Positions 1-9,000 of a stretch of DNA of 64,000 bases are shown one piece after another (the stretch's first letter is position 1; each line of letters begins with the position of its first letter). The translations under genes were made by a program, and so were the position numbers. The DNA is from Paenibacillus sabinae T27 (GTDB lineage: Bacteria; Bacillota; Bacilli; Paenibacillales; Paenibacillaceae). The notes beneath the pieces were generated by a model. The model saw nothing but the letters and a program-made list of their open reading frames with translations. It was not told the DNA's origin and made no database searches. The stretch is from the NCBI RefSeq assembly GCF_000612505.1, contig NZ_CP004078.1, forward strand, positions 2,344,001 through 2,408,000, read 5' to 3'.

Positions 1-1039
1 GCGCGGGAAAAGAGACCTGCAAATTCCCCTGCTCCACCTCCCGCATCAATTTCACGATATTCAGCAGTGGAGCCAGGAAACGGCGGACAAAGAAATACAT
101 CAGGACAAACGCGAGCAGCGAGCAGGCCATTGCGATGAAGAAGCCGAAGTTCCTCGTTTCCGTCGCTTTTTGATTCAGTTCCTTGACGGAGCTTACGGCG
201 ACGATTGTCCAGTTGGAACGCGGGAGCTGCGTCGAATTGAGCAGGTAGGAGGTGCCGTTCTGATCAATCATCATCGTCGGTTTCCCGCCCGCTTTGACTT
301 GATTGAACAAGGATACAGCGTTTAGCCGATCCGTACTCCGGTAGATCACGTTGCGGTTGTTGTCCAGAATAAACAAGCCTCCGCCCGAGCCCATATCGAC
401 CTTGTTGCAAATGACGGCGATGCCGTTATAGTTGGCATCCACCTTGATGGCCCCGAGTATTTTCTCCGTATCCCGGGTGCTCCGAAGCTGCTTCACGATG
501 GAAAATACTTTGGGACCGCCGTTTTTCACCATCTGCTGCGTATGCGTAGGCACAAAGATGGAGTCCTGCGTATTCATCGCCTGTTTATACCAATCGAATT
601 CCTGAAACCGGCTGTCGTAGTCCACGCTGATGGGCATGCGTCCGACCGTATAAATTTCATCCGTCAAAATAAAGACCCGGTTAATATCTTTCCGTGGATA
701 AATCATCATCTCTTCGAGATAATTGTCAATGAAGCGGCGTTTTTTCAGCTGGGCCAGCTGGGAATCCTGCACATCTTCCTCGAGAGTCTGCATCACGCCA
801 TCGTTCATATAGGGCGACAGGGTAAGGCGGAACAGATCATCCAGATAGGTGTCGATATTATAGGAGACCTGGGCGATAATTTGCTGTACCTGCTCGGAGG
901 ATTGCTGTTCAAAGTCCATCGTGTACTTGGAGTAGGACAGGATAGAGGCTAGAAAGACCGAGCCCAGAATGAACAATACGGAGAAAAAGAGCAGTTTTTT
1001 CTTGATACTCCAATATCTGTAGCGCTTCCATTTGTACAT
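1..1039 (-). CDS. YesM-type sensor histidine kinase, partial (N-terminal part only)
   Basis: The minus-strand frame is open from an ATG at 1039 (MYKWKRYRYWSIKKK) to the window edge, giving 346 residues without a stop. A first membrane helix lies at about residues 16-35 (LLFFSVLFILGSVFLASIL), followed by a ~260-residue extracellular sensor region of Cache type. A second helix (FFIAMACSLLAFVLMYFFV) comes near residue 310, then the start of a HAMP domain (VKLMREVEQGNLQV). The kinase domains lie outside the window. A GGGGGGAG Shine-Dalgarno precedes the ATG. It is divergent from the sugar ABC operon at 1224, the usual arrangement for YesM/YesN pairs that control CUT1 transporters. The response regulator should lie further left. 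The sensed ligand is unknown; control of the neighbouring transporter is inferred from position. Confidence 0.88.
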   Translation of the reverse strand, partial: MYKWKRYRYWSIKKKLLFFSVLFILGSVFLASILSYSKYTMDFEQQSSEQVQQIIAQVSYNIDTYLDDLFRLTLSPYMNDGVMQTLEEDVQDSQLAQLKKRRFIDNYLEEMMIYPRKDINRVFILTDEIYTVGRMPISVDYDSRFQEFDWYKQAMNTQDSIFVPTHTQQMVKNGGPKVFSIVKQLRSTRDTEKILGAIKVDANYNGIAVICNKVDMGSGGGLFILDNNRNVIYRSTDRLNAVSLFNQVKAGGKPTMMIDQNGTSYLLNSTQLPRSNWTIVAVSSVKELNQKATETRNFGFFIAMACSLLAFVLMYFFVRRFLAPLLNIVKLMREVEQGNLQVSFPA

Positions 1040-1223
1040 ATTCACTCCCCCCAAGATCAGTGTAGCGATTTATTGTATGCGCTTCAATTCGTTTTTCGGG
1101 GATCTGCAAAAATCGCACCTTTGTGTAAAAATGCGGTGTTTTGCGGCCGGGGATTCCCCCTTATGATGAAACTGTAACAGGGAACACAATCATAGGAACA
1201 GCCAACAAAGGGAGGAGTCAATC

Positions 1224-2558
1224 ATGAGAAAAAAGAAACTGGGGCTGCTGCTTACAGGCGTGATGATGGTCGGTTTATTGGCAGGCTGCGGCGGGAAGAA
1301 CGCAGATTCGCCAAGCCCAAGCGGTACTGCTGCGGGCACGGTTCAGGAAACGGCCCCCAAAGAAACCGTGAAACTGAAGTTTTTTACCGGAAAAGTGGAG
1401 ACGGTCGACTTAATGAACACCCTGATCCAGAAGTTCAATTCGGAAAATCCGGGGATCGAGGTGGAGCAGGAATACCAAAAGGACGCAAGCAATGTCATTA
1501 AAGTGAAATTTGCTTCCGGCGACATTCCCGACATCACCACAGTGGTAGAGCAGGATTATATCGACCAGGGCAAATACCTGGATCTTTCAAATGAGCCGTT
1601 CTGGCCGAGAGTGCTGCCTGCGGTCAAAGAGCTGTCGACGGATGTAAAGAGCGGCAAACAGTATCAGGTGGCGACGAACGTGACGATGGCCGGCATTTTT
1701 TATAACAAAAAAATATTCCAGGAGCTGGGCCTGAAGGAAGCGCTGACCTGGGACGAGTTTAAGGCGAATCTGCAGGCGATCAAGGACAAAAAGCCGGATG
1801 TAACGCCGCTGTTTATCGCCGGAAGGGATTCCTGGACGCTTGGACATCTGATCGAGTTCCTGGCTCACGGGATCATCAAGCAGGATTTGGGTGTAAAAAG
1901 CGCCCGGGAAGCCTTCATCAACAATGAATCGGATAAATTGAAATTTGATCAGGAGAACGGCCCGATTGACACCTTCGCGAAACGTCTGTTGGAGCTGCAA
2001 GCGGCCGGCCTGATTAACAAAGACGCTTTGACCGCGACATACGACAACCAGAAGGAAGCGTTCGCTACAGGCAAAGCCGCGATGATCAGCCAGGGAATGT
2101 GGGTCGTTGCGGATCTGCTCAAAATTAGCCCCGACTTCCAGAATGACCTCGGGTTCAGCCCTTACCCGTCCATTCAGGACGGAACGAAGCCGGTTGTCCT
2201 GTCTGCGGACGATTCGAGATACGCGATCACGGCCCAGTCCAAGCATCCGGATGAAGCGAAAAAATTCCTAGAGTTTTTATTGCAGCCGGAAAATCTGAAG
2301 ACCTACAGCGAGTTCCTGAAATCGCCTCCGGCGTTCACGGATGTGACTGCGGATTGGGGACCGCTTAAAGAACAAGCCAATCAGGCCTTAAGCAGCGGCG
2401 TTAACATTGCTTTCACGGATTCGCCGTCAGGCTTCTCGGGCGACGATGCCGGCAGAATGGTGCAGGAGCTGCTGGCCGGCCAATATGCCGCCTCCTTGGA
2501 TTTTGCCAAAGCCTACAAAGACGCCTGGGACAAAGCCTGGAAAGCAACCCACAGATAA
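1224..2558 (+). CDS. Sugar ABC transporter substrate-binding lipoprotein (family 1)
   Basis: This is a 444-aa secreted lipoprotein with a charged start (MRKKKLG), a hydrophobic stretch and the lipobox LLAGC (lipidated Cys22), then a Ser/Pro/Thr-rich linker. The mature part has family-1 extracellular solute-binding features: ETVDLMNTLIQKFN early, GIFYNKKIFQELGL and LTWDEFKANLQAIK in the middle, and KAAMISQGMWV later. It should bind an oligosaccharide outside the cell and pass it to the permeases encoded just downstream. The GH66-type enzyme in the operon suggests isomalto-oligosaccharides or dextran fragments. AAAGGGAGGAG lies 6-8 bases before the ATG. No ABC ATPase is in the cluster, so a shared MsmX-type ATPase elsewhere is expected. 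Confidence 0.93.
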   Translation: MRKKKLGLLLTGVMMVGLLAGCGGKNADSPSPSGTAAGTVQETAPKETVKLKFFTGKVETVDLMNTLIQKFNSENPGIEVEQEYQKDASNVIKVKFASGDIPDITTVVEQDYIDQGKYLDLSNEPFWPRVLPAVKELSTDVKSGKQYQVATNVTMAGIFYNKKIFQELGLKEALTWDEFKANLQAIKDKKPDVTPLFIAGRDSWTLGHLIEFLAHGIIKQDLGVKSAREAFINNESDKLKFDQENGPIDTFAKRLLELQAAGLINKDALTATYDNQKEAFATGKAAMISQGMWVVADLLKISPDFQNDLGFSPYPSIQDGTKPVVLSADDSRYAITAQSKHPDEAKKFLEFLLQPENLKTYSEFLKSPPAFTDVTADWGPLKEQANQALSSGVNIAFTDSPSGFSGDDAGRMVQELLAGQYAASLDFAKAYKDAWDKAWKATHR

Positions 2559-2639
2559 AGCGCCAGATAACCCGGGACCCGGAAAGCGGCATACGCAAGA
2601 TAAAAGCCGGGTCCCGGCAACGGATTGGAGAGAAATCGG

Positions 2640-3521
2640 ATGAATCTACTGCGTAAGCTATGGAATAACCTGCATCTTTTTATGGCGCTGCCGGCCATCG
2701 TGCTGTTTGGACTGTTCTTCATTTATCCGCTGGCGCAGGGAATCGGGATCAGCCTGACGGATTCCAACGGTATGTCCCCGCCGCGTTTTATCGGACTGCA
2801 GAACTTTGTGGATTTTTTCCATGATGCCCGGGCGAAGAAAGATGTGTACAATACGGTCTTCTTTGCGATTGGAAGCGCTCCCCTGCTTAATTTATTCGGC
2901 TTTCTGTACGCGCTGATTCTGGACCGGCCATTTAAGGGAAAAGGCTTTGTGCGCGCGGTCGTCTATTTGCCGGCGGTCATCAGCCCGCTGATTATGGGAT
3001 ATGTCTGGTATTTTATCCTGCAGCCGGATCGGGGCTTTCTCTATCATCTGCTGGCAAGCCTGCATCTGGGCACCGGCGGAAGCGATTGGCTGGGCAACGC
3101 GAACTCTGCGCTCCTCGTGCTGGTGTTCATCAATGTGTGGCAGTTCGTGGGCATGACGATGATTATTTATCTGGCGGGTCTGCAGTCCATTCCAAAAGAG
3201 CTGTACGAGGCCGGGGAGATTGACGGCGCCGGGTATCTGAAATCGCTCTGGTACATTACGATACCGATGGTCGTTCAGTCGATCAAAATCAATGTCGTCA
3301 CCAACATTATCGGGTCCCTATCTGTCTTCGAGATCATCGTCGCGCTGACGGACGGAGGGCCGGGCTACAGTACGGAATCGCTGAGCATCTACATTCTTCG
3401 CATGCTGTACGGAAGCTTTACCGGCTATTCGACTGCGGTAGCGATGATTCTGTTCGTCATGATTATTATTCCCGTCTTTCTCTTTATGAGATATATCAAT
3501 AAGAAAGAGTTTGAAATGTGA
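2640..3521 (+). CDS. Sugar ABC transporter permease (MalF/UgpA type)
   Basis: Integral membrane protein with six apparent transmembrane helices, starting with LFMALPAIVLFGLFFIYPLAQGI. The EAA loop that contacts the ATPase reads YEAGEIDGAGYLKSLWYITIP. A TTG at 2625 in the same frame is possible, but the GGAGAG at 2627-2632 is correctly spaced only for the ATG at 2640 (293 aa). It follows the binding protein by 81 bp and abuts the second permease (ATGTGA at the junction), so the two are translationally linked. It forms one half of the heterodimeric import channel. Confidence 0.93.
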   Translation: MNLLRKLWNNLHLFMALPAIVLFGLFFIYPLAQGIGISLTDSNGMSPPRFIGLQNFVDFFHDARAKKDVYNTVFFAIGSAPLLNLFGFLYALILDRPFKGKGFVRAVVYLPAVISPLIMGYVWYFILQPDRGFLYHLLASLHLGTGGSDWLGNANSALLVLVFINVWQFVGMTMIIYLAGLQSIPKELYEAGEIDGAGYLKSLWYITIPMVVQSIKINVVTNIIGSLSVFEIIVALTDGGPGYSTESLSIYILRMLYGSFTGYSTAVAMILFVMIIIPVFLFMRYINKKEFEM

Positions 3522-3532
3522 GGGCCGCCGCT

Positions 3533-4354
3533 ATGAAAAATACGCGAACACTCGGTAAATACACTTTGGTAGCGGCAATGACGCTGCTGTCGTTGATTCC
3601 TTTTTACATCCTGCTGTATTTGGCGCTGAACAATCCTTCCCGCACGTTGTTTAACGGCCTGTCGCTGCTGCCCGATTTCAACTTCTCCAATTTCTCGGAG
3701 GCGTGGGAATCGTCCAAAATGGGACTGGCTACGCTGAACTCCCTGATTATCGCTATAGGGGGCGCCGTCCTGATTATTCTCGCGGCAAGCTCCGCGGGCT
3801 ACGCCATCGCCAGGTATAGCAACAAATTTCATCAATCGGTGTTCAACGTGCTGCTGATCTGCATGATGATCCCGGCGATCATTATTACCGTGCCGCTTTA
3901 CACGCTGATGAAATCGATTGGCGGTATCAATACTCATTGGGCGATGATTCTGCTTATGGCGTCGAACGGCGTTCCTTTTTCCGTCTTCCTGTATACCGGC
4001 TTCATTAAAGTGCTGCCCCGGGAAATTGAGGAGTCGGCGATTATCGACGGGTGCACGCCGTTTACGGCTTTTTGGAGAGTCACGTTTCATTTTCTGCGTC
4101 CGGTTACGGCGGCGGTCGTTATTTTGCAGGGGCTGGCGATCTGGAACAATTACGGTCAGGCTGTATTTTTCCTGCAGGGCCAGGATATGAGGACGATCCC
4201 GTTGGCCGTCTCCATGTTCTTTCAGCAGTACGGCGCGCAGTGGAATCTGATGGCAGCGGCTGCTGTGATCGGACTTGCGCCTGCTGTCCTTGCTTTTCTG
4301 GTCTTCCAACAATATTTTGTCAAAGGGATAACCGCCGGAGCGGTGAAAGGATGA
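3533..4354 (+). CDS. Sugar ABC transporter permease (MalG/UgpE type)
   Basis: Second half of the import channel, 273 aa, with six predicted helices. The first is YTLVAAMTLLSLIPFYILLY, and the EAA loop is EESAIIDGCTPFTAFWRVTF. A GTG at 3518 overlaps the stop of the previous gene, but TGAGGG at 3519-3524 is best placed for the ATG at 3533 (MKNTRTLGKY). The stop overlaps the start of the glycoside hydrolase gene as ATGA at 4351-4354. This tight packing supports one transcript from 1224 to 6063. Confidence 0.92.
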   Translation: MKNTRTLGKYTLVAAMTLLSLIPFYILLYLALNNPSRTLFNGLSLLPDFNFSNFSEAWESSKMGLATLNSLIIAIGGAVLIILAASSAGYAIARYSNKFHQSVFNVLLICMMIPAIIITVPLYTLMKSIGGINTHWAMILLMASNGVPFSVFLYTGFIKVLPREIEESAIIDGCTPFTAFWRVTFHFLRPVTAAVVILQGLAIWNNYGQAVFFLQGQDMRTIPLAVSMFFQQYGAQWNLMAAAAVIGLAPAVLAFLVFQQYFVKGITAGAVKG

Positions 4355-6063
4355 ACCGTATGTTTCCAACGATTAAAGACGCTTACCCGGGTAAAGCCCA
4401 GTATCTGACCGGAGAACCGGTATGCATTAAGGTTGAATTGGATAATCCGCTCCAGCATGAAGTTACGGTTCGTCTAACAGCGGAAATTATATGTTCGAAT
4501 CGTGTGCTGGACAGCCAAGCCTATGAAATTGTCATTCCTCCAGGTGCCATTTCAACGCATGTCCTGGATTTTGGCCCGCCTGATGAAGCCTTTCGCGGAT
4601 ATGGCGTCGATTTGCTGCTAACGCGGGAGGAGGCGGAGCCTGTGCGTTTCTCGACCGCCTTTGATGTGGTTTCGAGCTGGCGGCAATCGCCGAGGTACGG
4701 CTTTTTAAGCGATTTTCATTCGCGTGAGCTGGGAGATGCCAAGGATGTGGAGAGCCTGGGCAAGCTCCATATTAATCTGGTGCAATTTTACGATTGGATG
4801 TACCGCCACGACGACCTCGTTCCGCCGGAGGATACCTTTACCGATCTGATGGGGAGAGAGCTCAGCCTTAAAGTGGTGAAGGAGAAAATCGCCCTCTGCC
4901 GCTCCTATGGCATGAAGACCATGGCTTATGGGGCGATTTACGCGGCGAGCCAGGATTTTTACCGGGAGCATCCGGATTGGGCGCTGTATTACGGCAATGG
5001 AAAAGTCATCGATTTCATCGATATTTTTACGATCATGAACGTCAGCGAGGAGTCGCCCTGGCATCATCACATCATTGGAGAGTACAAAAAGGCGATCGAA
5101 CAGGTCGGCTTCGACGGCATCCATATGGACACGTACGGATATCCGAAGACGGGCATTTCAAAACTCGGCGGCGTGGAGAAGGTAGAGCGGCTGGAGCAGC
5201 AATTCCCGGTTCTGATCGAGAATACTCGTAGAGAGCTGAGCAAGTCCAAAGCGGATATCGGCCTCATCTTCAACAATGTCGGTAATTGGCCGGTCGATAC
5301 GGTCGCGGGGGCGTCACAGGATGCCGTATATATCGAGGTATGGAATCCGTATGAAAAATATCATCATATCCAGCAGATTATTGCCTGGGCGCAGCAATTC
5401 GGTCATGGAAAGCCGGTCATTCTTGCGGCCTACCTGAAGCCTTTCCGGCTGGAGCCAGCGGAATCCATCGATAAAGCCCACGCTGCCGCGCTGCTGCTGT
5501 CGGCGGTGATTTTCTCCCATGGGGCTTACCATCTGCTGCTTGGAGAGAAAAGCGGAGTGCTGACTCAAGGATACTACGTCGATTATTCCGTAGCGGACGG
5601 TGCCTTTATGCGTGAAATCCGGAATTATTACGATTTTATGGTTCGCTACGTTCATCTGCTGTATGATCCGTCTTTACGCAATGTCTCAATGACTCATGTG
5701 GAGGGTGACAATCTGGAGTATGTATTCAGCGGCGCTTCTTATTCCACATACGGCGAACCCGGCAAAGTCTGGACCGTGGTCCGGGAGAGCGAACAGATGA
5801 AATTGATCCAGTTCATCAACCTGACGAATAACACCGAGGATTACTGGAACGAAGGAAAGAACCGGCCGGCGGAAGTGAAAAATCTGACCGTTCGCGTACA
5901 AGTTAACGAGTCGGTCCGTTCCGTATTTACGGCGAGCCCCGATATCGACATGGGCAGACCGAAAGAGCTTGAATATTCCCTTGAAGAAACCGAGCGGGGA
6001 TATGTGCTTTCGGTTACCGTTCCCAACGTGTATCAATGGAGCATGCTGGTGATTGAGCATTGA
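4351..6063 (+). CDS. GH66-like glycoside hydrolase (dextranase / cycloisomaltooligosaccharide enzyme family), cytoplasmic
   Basis: A 570-aa protein. Residues ~10-110 look like an immunoglobulin-like N-terminal domain. The following barrel contains YGFLSDF, then NLVQFYDWMYRHDDL (143-156), the signature I associate with GH66 dextranases and cycloisomaltooligosaccharide glucanotransferases. Candidate catalytic residues are Asp260 (GFDGIHMDTYG, nucleophile) and Glu329 (AVYIEVW, acid/base). The C-terminus is beta-rich. There is no signal peptide, so it should act inside the cell on alpha-1,6-glucan oligosaccharides imported by the transporter encoded upstream. ATG 4351 overlaps the previous stop (ATGA), but GAAAGG at 4345-4350 is better spaced for ATG 4360 (MFPTIKD). 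Family assignment is by motif; exact substrate is inferred. Confidence 0.8.
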   Translation: MNRMFPTIKDAYPGKAQYLTGEPVCIKVELDNPLQHEVTVRLTAEIICSNRVLDSQAYEIVIPPGAISTHVLDFGPPDEAFRGYGVDLLLTREEAEPVRFSTAFDVVSSWRQSPRYGFLSDFHSRELGDAKDVESLGKLHINLVQFYDWMYRHDDLVPPEDTFTDLMGRELSLKVVKEKIALCRSYGMKTMAYGAIYAASQDFYREHPDWALYYGNGKVIDFIDIFTIMNVSEESPWHHHIIGEYKKAIEQVGFDGIHMDTYGYPKTGISKLGGVEKVERLEQQFPVLIENTRRELSKSKADIGLIFNNVGNWPVDTVAGASQDAVYIEVWNPYEKYHHIQQIIAWAQQFGHGKPVILAAYLKPFRLEPAESIDKAHAAALLLSAVIFSHGAYHLLLGEKSGVLTQGYYVDYSVADGAFMREIRNYYDFMVRYVHLLYDPSLRNVSMTHVEGDNLEYVFSGASYSTYGEPGKVWTVVRESEQMKLIQFINLTNNTEDYWNEGKNRPAEVKNLTVRVQVNESVRSVFTASPDIDMGRPKELEYSLEETERGYVLSVTVPNVYQWSMLVIEH

Positions 6064-6163
6064 ACGGGCGCCGTGGAAAGGTCAGGAATAAGCTGTATTT
6101 TGCCTCCTTACAGCCGGTTGATCTATAATAAAGCCGCTGTTACTGAGACGGGAGGCATGCTGG

Positions 6164-6625
6164 ATGCGGATAAAAGATATGGATGCGGGAAGCAGGAAGG
6201 AAGCGGCGGGCGAGGCTGGTCCGCTGATGGTATCCCGGGGGAAAGTCCACCGGCTGGAGGAGCTGCCCGGCTGTTGTGCGGAAGATGAAGACGGGAACCT
6301 GCTCTCGGCAATTTTCTATAATGTGACGAATGGAGAGTGCGAGATCGTCTCGCTGGAGAGCAGAGTGGAGAACCGCGGGGCCGGCACCCGACTGATCAAT
6401 GCGGTAATTGCACACGCCCGGGCTGAAGGCTGCGCCAGAGTCTGGCTCATAACATCCAACGATAATACTAGGGCGATCCGTTTTTATCAGAAAAGGGGAT
6501 TTGATCTCCAAGCCGTTCATAGGGACGCCATTACAGAGGCGCGGAAGCTGAAGTCGTCGATTCCTCTGATCGGATATGACGGCATTCCCATTCGCCATGA
6601 GCTTGAACTGGAGTACTTGTTGTAA
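6164..6625 (+). CDS. GNAT family N-acetyltransferase
   Basis: A 153-aa acyltransferase with the GNAT core: beta strands around EDGNLLSAIFYNV, the acetyl-CoA loop ESRVENRGAGTRLINAVIAHAR (Q/RxxGxG/A-like), VWLITSNDNTRAIRFYQKRGF near residue 100, and a C-terminal ELEYLL strand. It should transfer an acetyl group from acetyl-CoA to an unknown amine. A GGGAGG lies about 9 bases before the ATG at 6164. It is a monocistronic-looking gene downstream of the sugar operon, with a 100-bp gap that holds no clear terminator. Confidence 0.85.
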   Translation: MRIKDMDAGSRKEAAGEAGPLMVSRGKVHRLEELPGCCAEDEDGNLLSAIFYNVTNGECEIVSLESRVENRGAGTRLINAVIAHARAEGCARVWLITSNDNTRAIRFYQKRGFDLQAVHRDAITEARKLKSSIPLIGYDGIPIRHELELEYLL

Positions 6626-6671
6626 ACTGCCATCTGGAATGTTGTGGTATTATATGGAAAGGAGGGATGTT

Positions 6672-7208
6672 ATGGCATTAGCGGTAATGAACAAGCGTGA
6701 ATTCGATTCCTTGGAAGATGAAAGATTGGGCTGGGCGTGCATGGAGCCGACCTTCAGCCAAATACGGGCCAAAGATATGGCGGTGAAGGCCAAGGTAATA
6801 TCCGAACTTTCTGAAGGGCAGCGGGCGTTATGCATGTTCAAAGTCTTCTACGGTCATGCGAAGAATTCGGAAATGGAGTATTACGGCTGGATCACCCATC
6901 TGCTGCAAAATCCGGACATGTGGGCGGGTGTGATGAACGGATTAAGCTTTTTTGGCGATGTGGATATGTCTCGTCTGCTAGAAGAAACCAAAGAGGTTCT
7001 GGAGACCCGAAACCGCAGGCTCGGCTTGGAGTGGAAGGACGCCGCAATTACCGATCTCGATCGTGACAAGGAATTGCATGCCGAGGTGGAGCAGTTATAC
7101 CGGCGGTTTCAGCAGATTTCTCCGGCAAGTCTGAAGGCAATCGCCGCCCATATCCGGGCTAATGCCGATGAATTTGTGAGGTTTGAGGAGGATTCGTTTG
7201 AAGTTTAA
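6672..7208 (+). CDS. Hypothetical protein (DMP19/DUF4375-like?)
   Basis: A 178-aa soluble, mostly helical protein that I do not firmly recognise. AAGGAGGG directly before the ATG at 6672 fixes the start; the open frame extends further upstream but has no ribosome site there. A central stretch (LCMFKVFYGHAKNSEMEYYG ... DMWAGVMNGLSFFGD) recalls DMP19-type helical domains, but that is weak. The last 11 bases overlap the start of the MazG-like gene, so the two are probably translated together. Confidence 0.6.
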   Translation: MALAVMNKREFDSLEDERLGWACMEPTFSQIRAKDMAVKAKVISELSEGQRALCMFKVFYGHAKNSEMEYYGWITHLLQNPDMWAGVMNGLSFFGDVDMSRLLEETKEVLETRNRRLGLEWKDAAITDLDRDKELHAEVEQLYRRFQQISPASLKAIAAHIRANADEFVRFEEDSFEV

Positions 7209-7494
7209 TGATGTCGTTGAGAGAGTGGAGAAGGTTTCATCCCAGTACTGCCGAAAATTTAATATCGAGCGGGATAATGATTGGTTCCTATTAAAGATTC
7301 AGGAGGAATTGGGCGAATTGGTGCAATGCTATCTGGAGAGCGCTGGAAAAGCCAGAAGCAGGGGAAGGTCACTGGAGGAACTGAAGGAAAACTTTCAAAA
7401 CGAGCTGGTTGATTTACTTTGTTTGACCATGGCAATGGCAAGGTTCAACGATTTGGAACTTGAGGAGGCCATTCAAGAGAAATGGCTCAAATAG
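7198..7494 (+). CDS. MazG-like nucleotide pyrophosphohydrolase
   Basis: A 98-aa all-alpha protein with the MazG-type metal-binding pattern: LLKIQEELGELVQCYLES (EExxE) in the first half and ENFQNELVDLLCLTMAMA (ExxD) in the second. Such proteins hydrolyse NTPs or related nucleotides to the monophosphate and pyrophosphate. The start is TTG 7198, 6 bases after GAGGAGG (7185-7191), and overlaps the previous gene. A strong terminator follows at 7536. Confidence 0.75.
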   Translation: MKFNDVVERVEKVSSQYCRKFNIERDNDWFLLKIQEELGELVQCYLESAGKARSRGRSLEELKENFQNELVDLLCLTMAMARFNDLELEEAIQEKWLK

Positions 7495-7535
7495 CTATAA
7501 TGTTTAAGAAAATAAATAAAAAAAACTCGTTTGAG

Positions 7536-7560
7536 CGTCCGCTAGCGCGGGCGTTTTTTT
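7536..7560 (+). terminator. Rho-independent terminator after MazG-like gene
   Basis: Stem CGTCCGC / GCGGGCG with a TAGC loop and seven T residues. It closes the 6672-7494 unit. Confidence 0.85.
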
Positions 7561-7722
7561 CGTCCATTTGCGTACTAACGGTTCACTTATCCTTTACTAT
7601 AAGCTTTGGTGTTCCTGGCCATTGGCCAAAGAAGTCCCGCGACCAAAGTCCAGAACGAAACTAAACCTCGGTCAGTTACCGCTAATTTCATCCTTTGTTA
7701 ATCTTAGGGTGAGGTGAAGACA

Positions 7723-8352
7723 ATGATTGACAACAGCAGAGACAATAATTCCGAGAGCAGCATTTATGTTTTGTTGACCGATACGGGAACTTTGTTCACA
7801 ACATTGATCAAAAGCATCACCGCCGCTCCGTATAACCACGCCTCTCTGGCGCTCGACGAGGAGCTAAGCGAGGTGTTCAGCTTTGGCCGCAAAGAACCCA
7901 AAAAACCGTGGGCCGGCGGATTCGTGAAAGAAGATGTTTATGAGGGAACGTTCCGCCAATATCCGGGCACTCGCTGCGTACTGCTCCGATTGCGGATTTC
8001 GAGGCAAGAGCGCGACGCTGCACTACGGACAATCCTCTCTTTTCAGAAGAAGAGGCAGGTCTACCGCTACAATCTGATCGGATTATTAGGCGTGCTGATG
8101 AACTTTGATATGGAGACGAAAAATGCTTATTTTTGCTCCCAGTTTGTATCCGAAGCGCTTCGCCGAAGCGGACTTTCCCTATGGGATCGGCCATCCGCGC
8201 TGGTAACGCCCAACGACTTTCTGCATCATCCGGCTTTCGAGACGGTGTACGAAGGGCTTCTATACGATTATCCGCTGCTTAAAAGGGAGAGGTTATCCTG
8301 CATACCTGAACAAAAGGAAAGTTCAACCGAATGGGAGGAGCAGGCCGTTTAA
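7723..8352 (+). CDS. Permuted papain-like (YiiX/YaeF-type) amidase-like protein
   Basis: A 209-aa protein. The arrangement His39 (APYNHASLAL) before Cys138 (AYFCSQFVSEALRRSG) is that of circularly permuted NlpC/P60 (YiiX/YaeF) proteins, in which His precedes the nucleophile Cys. The family is predicted to act as amidases or peptidases on lipid- or peptide-linked substrates; the substrate here is unknown. No signal peptide or membrane helix is seen. The start ATG 7723 follows AGGGTGAGGTG; an in-frame GTG at 7714 is an alternative. It stands alone, with 228 bp upstream. Confidence 0.7.
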   Translation: MIDNSRDNNSESSIYVLLTDTGTLFTTLIKSITAAPYNHASLALDEELSEVFSFGRKEPKKPWAGGFVKEDVYEGTFRQYPGTRCVLLRLRISRQERDAALRTILSFQKKRQVYRYNLIGLLGVLMNFDMETKNAYFCSQFVSEALRRSGLSLWDRPSALVTPNDFLHHPAFETVYEGLLYDYPLLKRERLSCIPEQKESSTEWEEQAV

Positions 8353-8371
8353 TGAATGCGGCAGAGCAGAG

Positions 8372-8788
8372 TCATTCGGCAAGTGTACGGTTAAGTCTGG
8401 CCAGCGAATCACCGAAAGTCCGGCATTCCTGCGGCGACCAGTTTTGAAAGATTTGCTCGTACCTGTTCATGCGGATTTTTTTCGCTTCGGCAAGCCTCTG
8501 TGACCCCAGTTCGGTGATCTGAAAATAGCTCGATCTTCCGTCCTGCGGATCGGGTATCCGCTCTATGTACCCTTTAAGTTCCAACACGCTGATCTGCCTG
8601 CTTATGGTGGAGGTGTCCAGGCCGAATTCTTCGGCCAGCGCTTTAACCCCGATATTGTCATGGCTGGACAAATGGTACAGCAGGGTATAGCTTGAACGGT
8701 CCAGACCGCCATGCTTTTTGTCCAGAGAGGCGCGGCGAATCAGCTTCAACATTTCATTGCTAATGAAATCCAAATTTTTATCGTCCAT
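8372..8788 (-). CDS. MarR-family transcriptional regulator
   Basis: A 138-aa winged-helix repressor. The recognition region reads NIGVKALAEEFGLDTSTISRQISVLELKGYIER, followed by a DPQDGRSSYFQIT wing, both standard for MarR. It is divergent from the DHA2 exporter at 9001. The 210-bp region between them carries a dyad over the exporter's -10 box (8910-8942), so it very probably represses the exporter and itself until a drug-like ligand binds. Confidence 0.92.
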   Translation of the reverse strand: MDDKNLDFISNEMLKLIRRASLDKKHGGLDRSSYTLLYHLSSHDNIGVKALAEEFGLDTSTISRQISVLELKGYIERIPDPQDGRSSYFQITELGSQRLAEAKKIRMNRYEQIFQNWSPQECRTFGDSLARLNRTLAE

Positions 8789-8909
8789 TGTTTACTCCGT
8801 CCTTTGCTGTGTACTCTTCTCCATATTATAAGTGAAAATACCTCCGGCAAGGCAAATCCATATCCATAAATGAAAATAAAATGAAAAAAGTTATATGCAT
8901 TTTCAAATT

Positions 8910-8942
8910 ATTAGTTGTATAATACATCTATGTAAAACTAAT
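8910..8942. promoter_or_regulatory. Exporter promoter with probable MarR operator
   Basis: A perfect TATAAT (8918-8923) lies between inverted arms ATTAGTT (8910-8916) and AACTAAT (8936-8942). A protein bound to the dyad would cover the -10 box of the MFS gene. The -35 box is poor. Confidence 0.6.
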
Positions 8943-9000
8943 TGTATTCTACACCTAAATTTGTTTTTTCTTTTTGGTGCAGCATAGGGGAGAGAACGCT

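Noticed and set aside
1587..2246. Long minus-strand frame inside the substrate-binding protein gene
   Set aside because: Shadow of the lipoprotein gene: no ribosome site and no protein-like pattern; the plus frame has a clear lipobox and family motifs.
3425..4369. 314-codon minus-strand frame opposite the second permease
   Set aside because: Arg/Gln/His-rich composition typical of antisense frames in GC-rich genes, with no start signal.
7482..7664. 60-aa ORF after the MazG-like gene
   Set aside because: It runs through a strong terminator hairpin and lacks a start signal.
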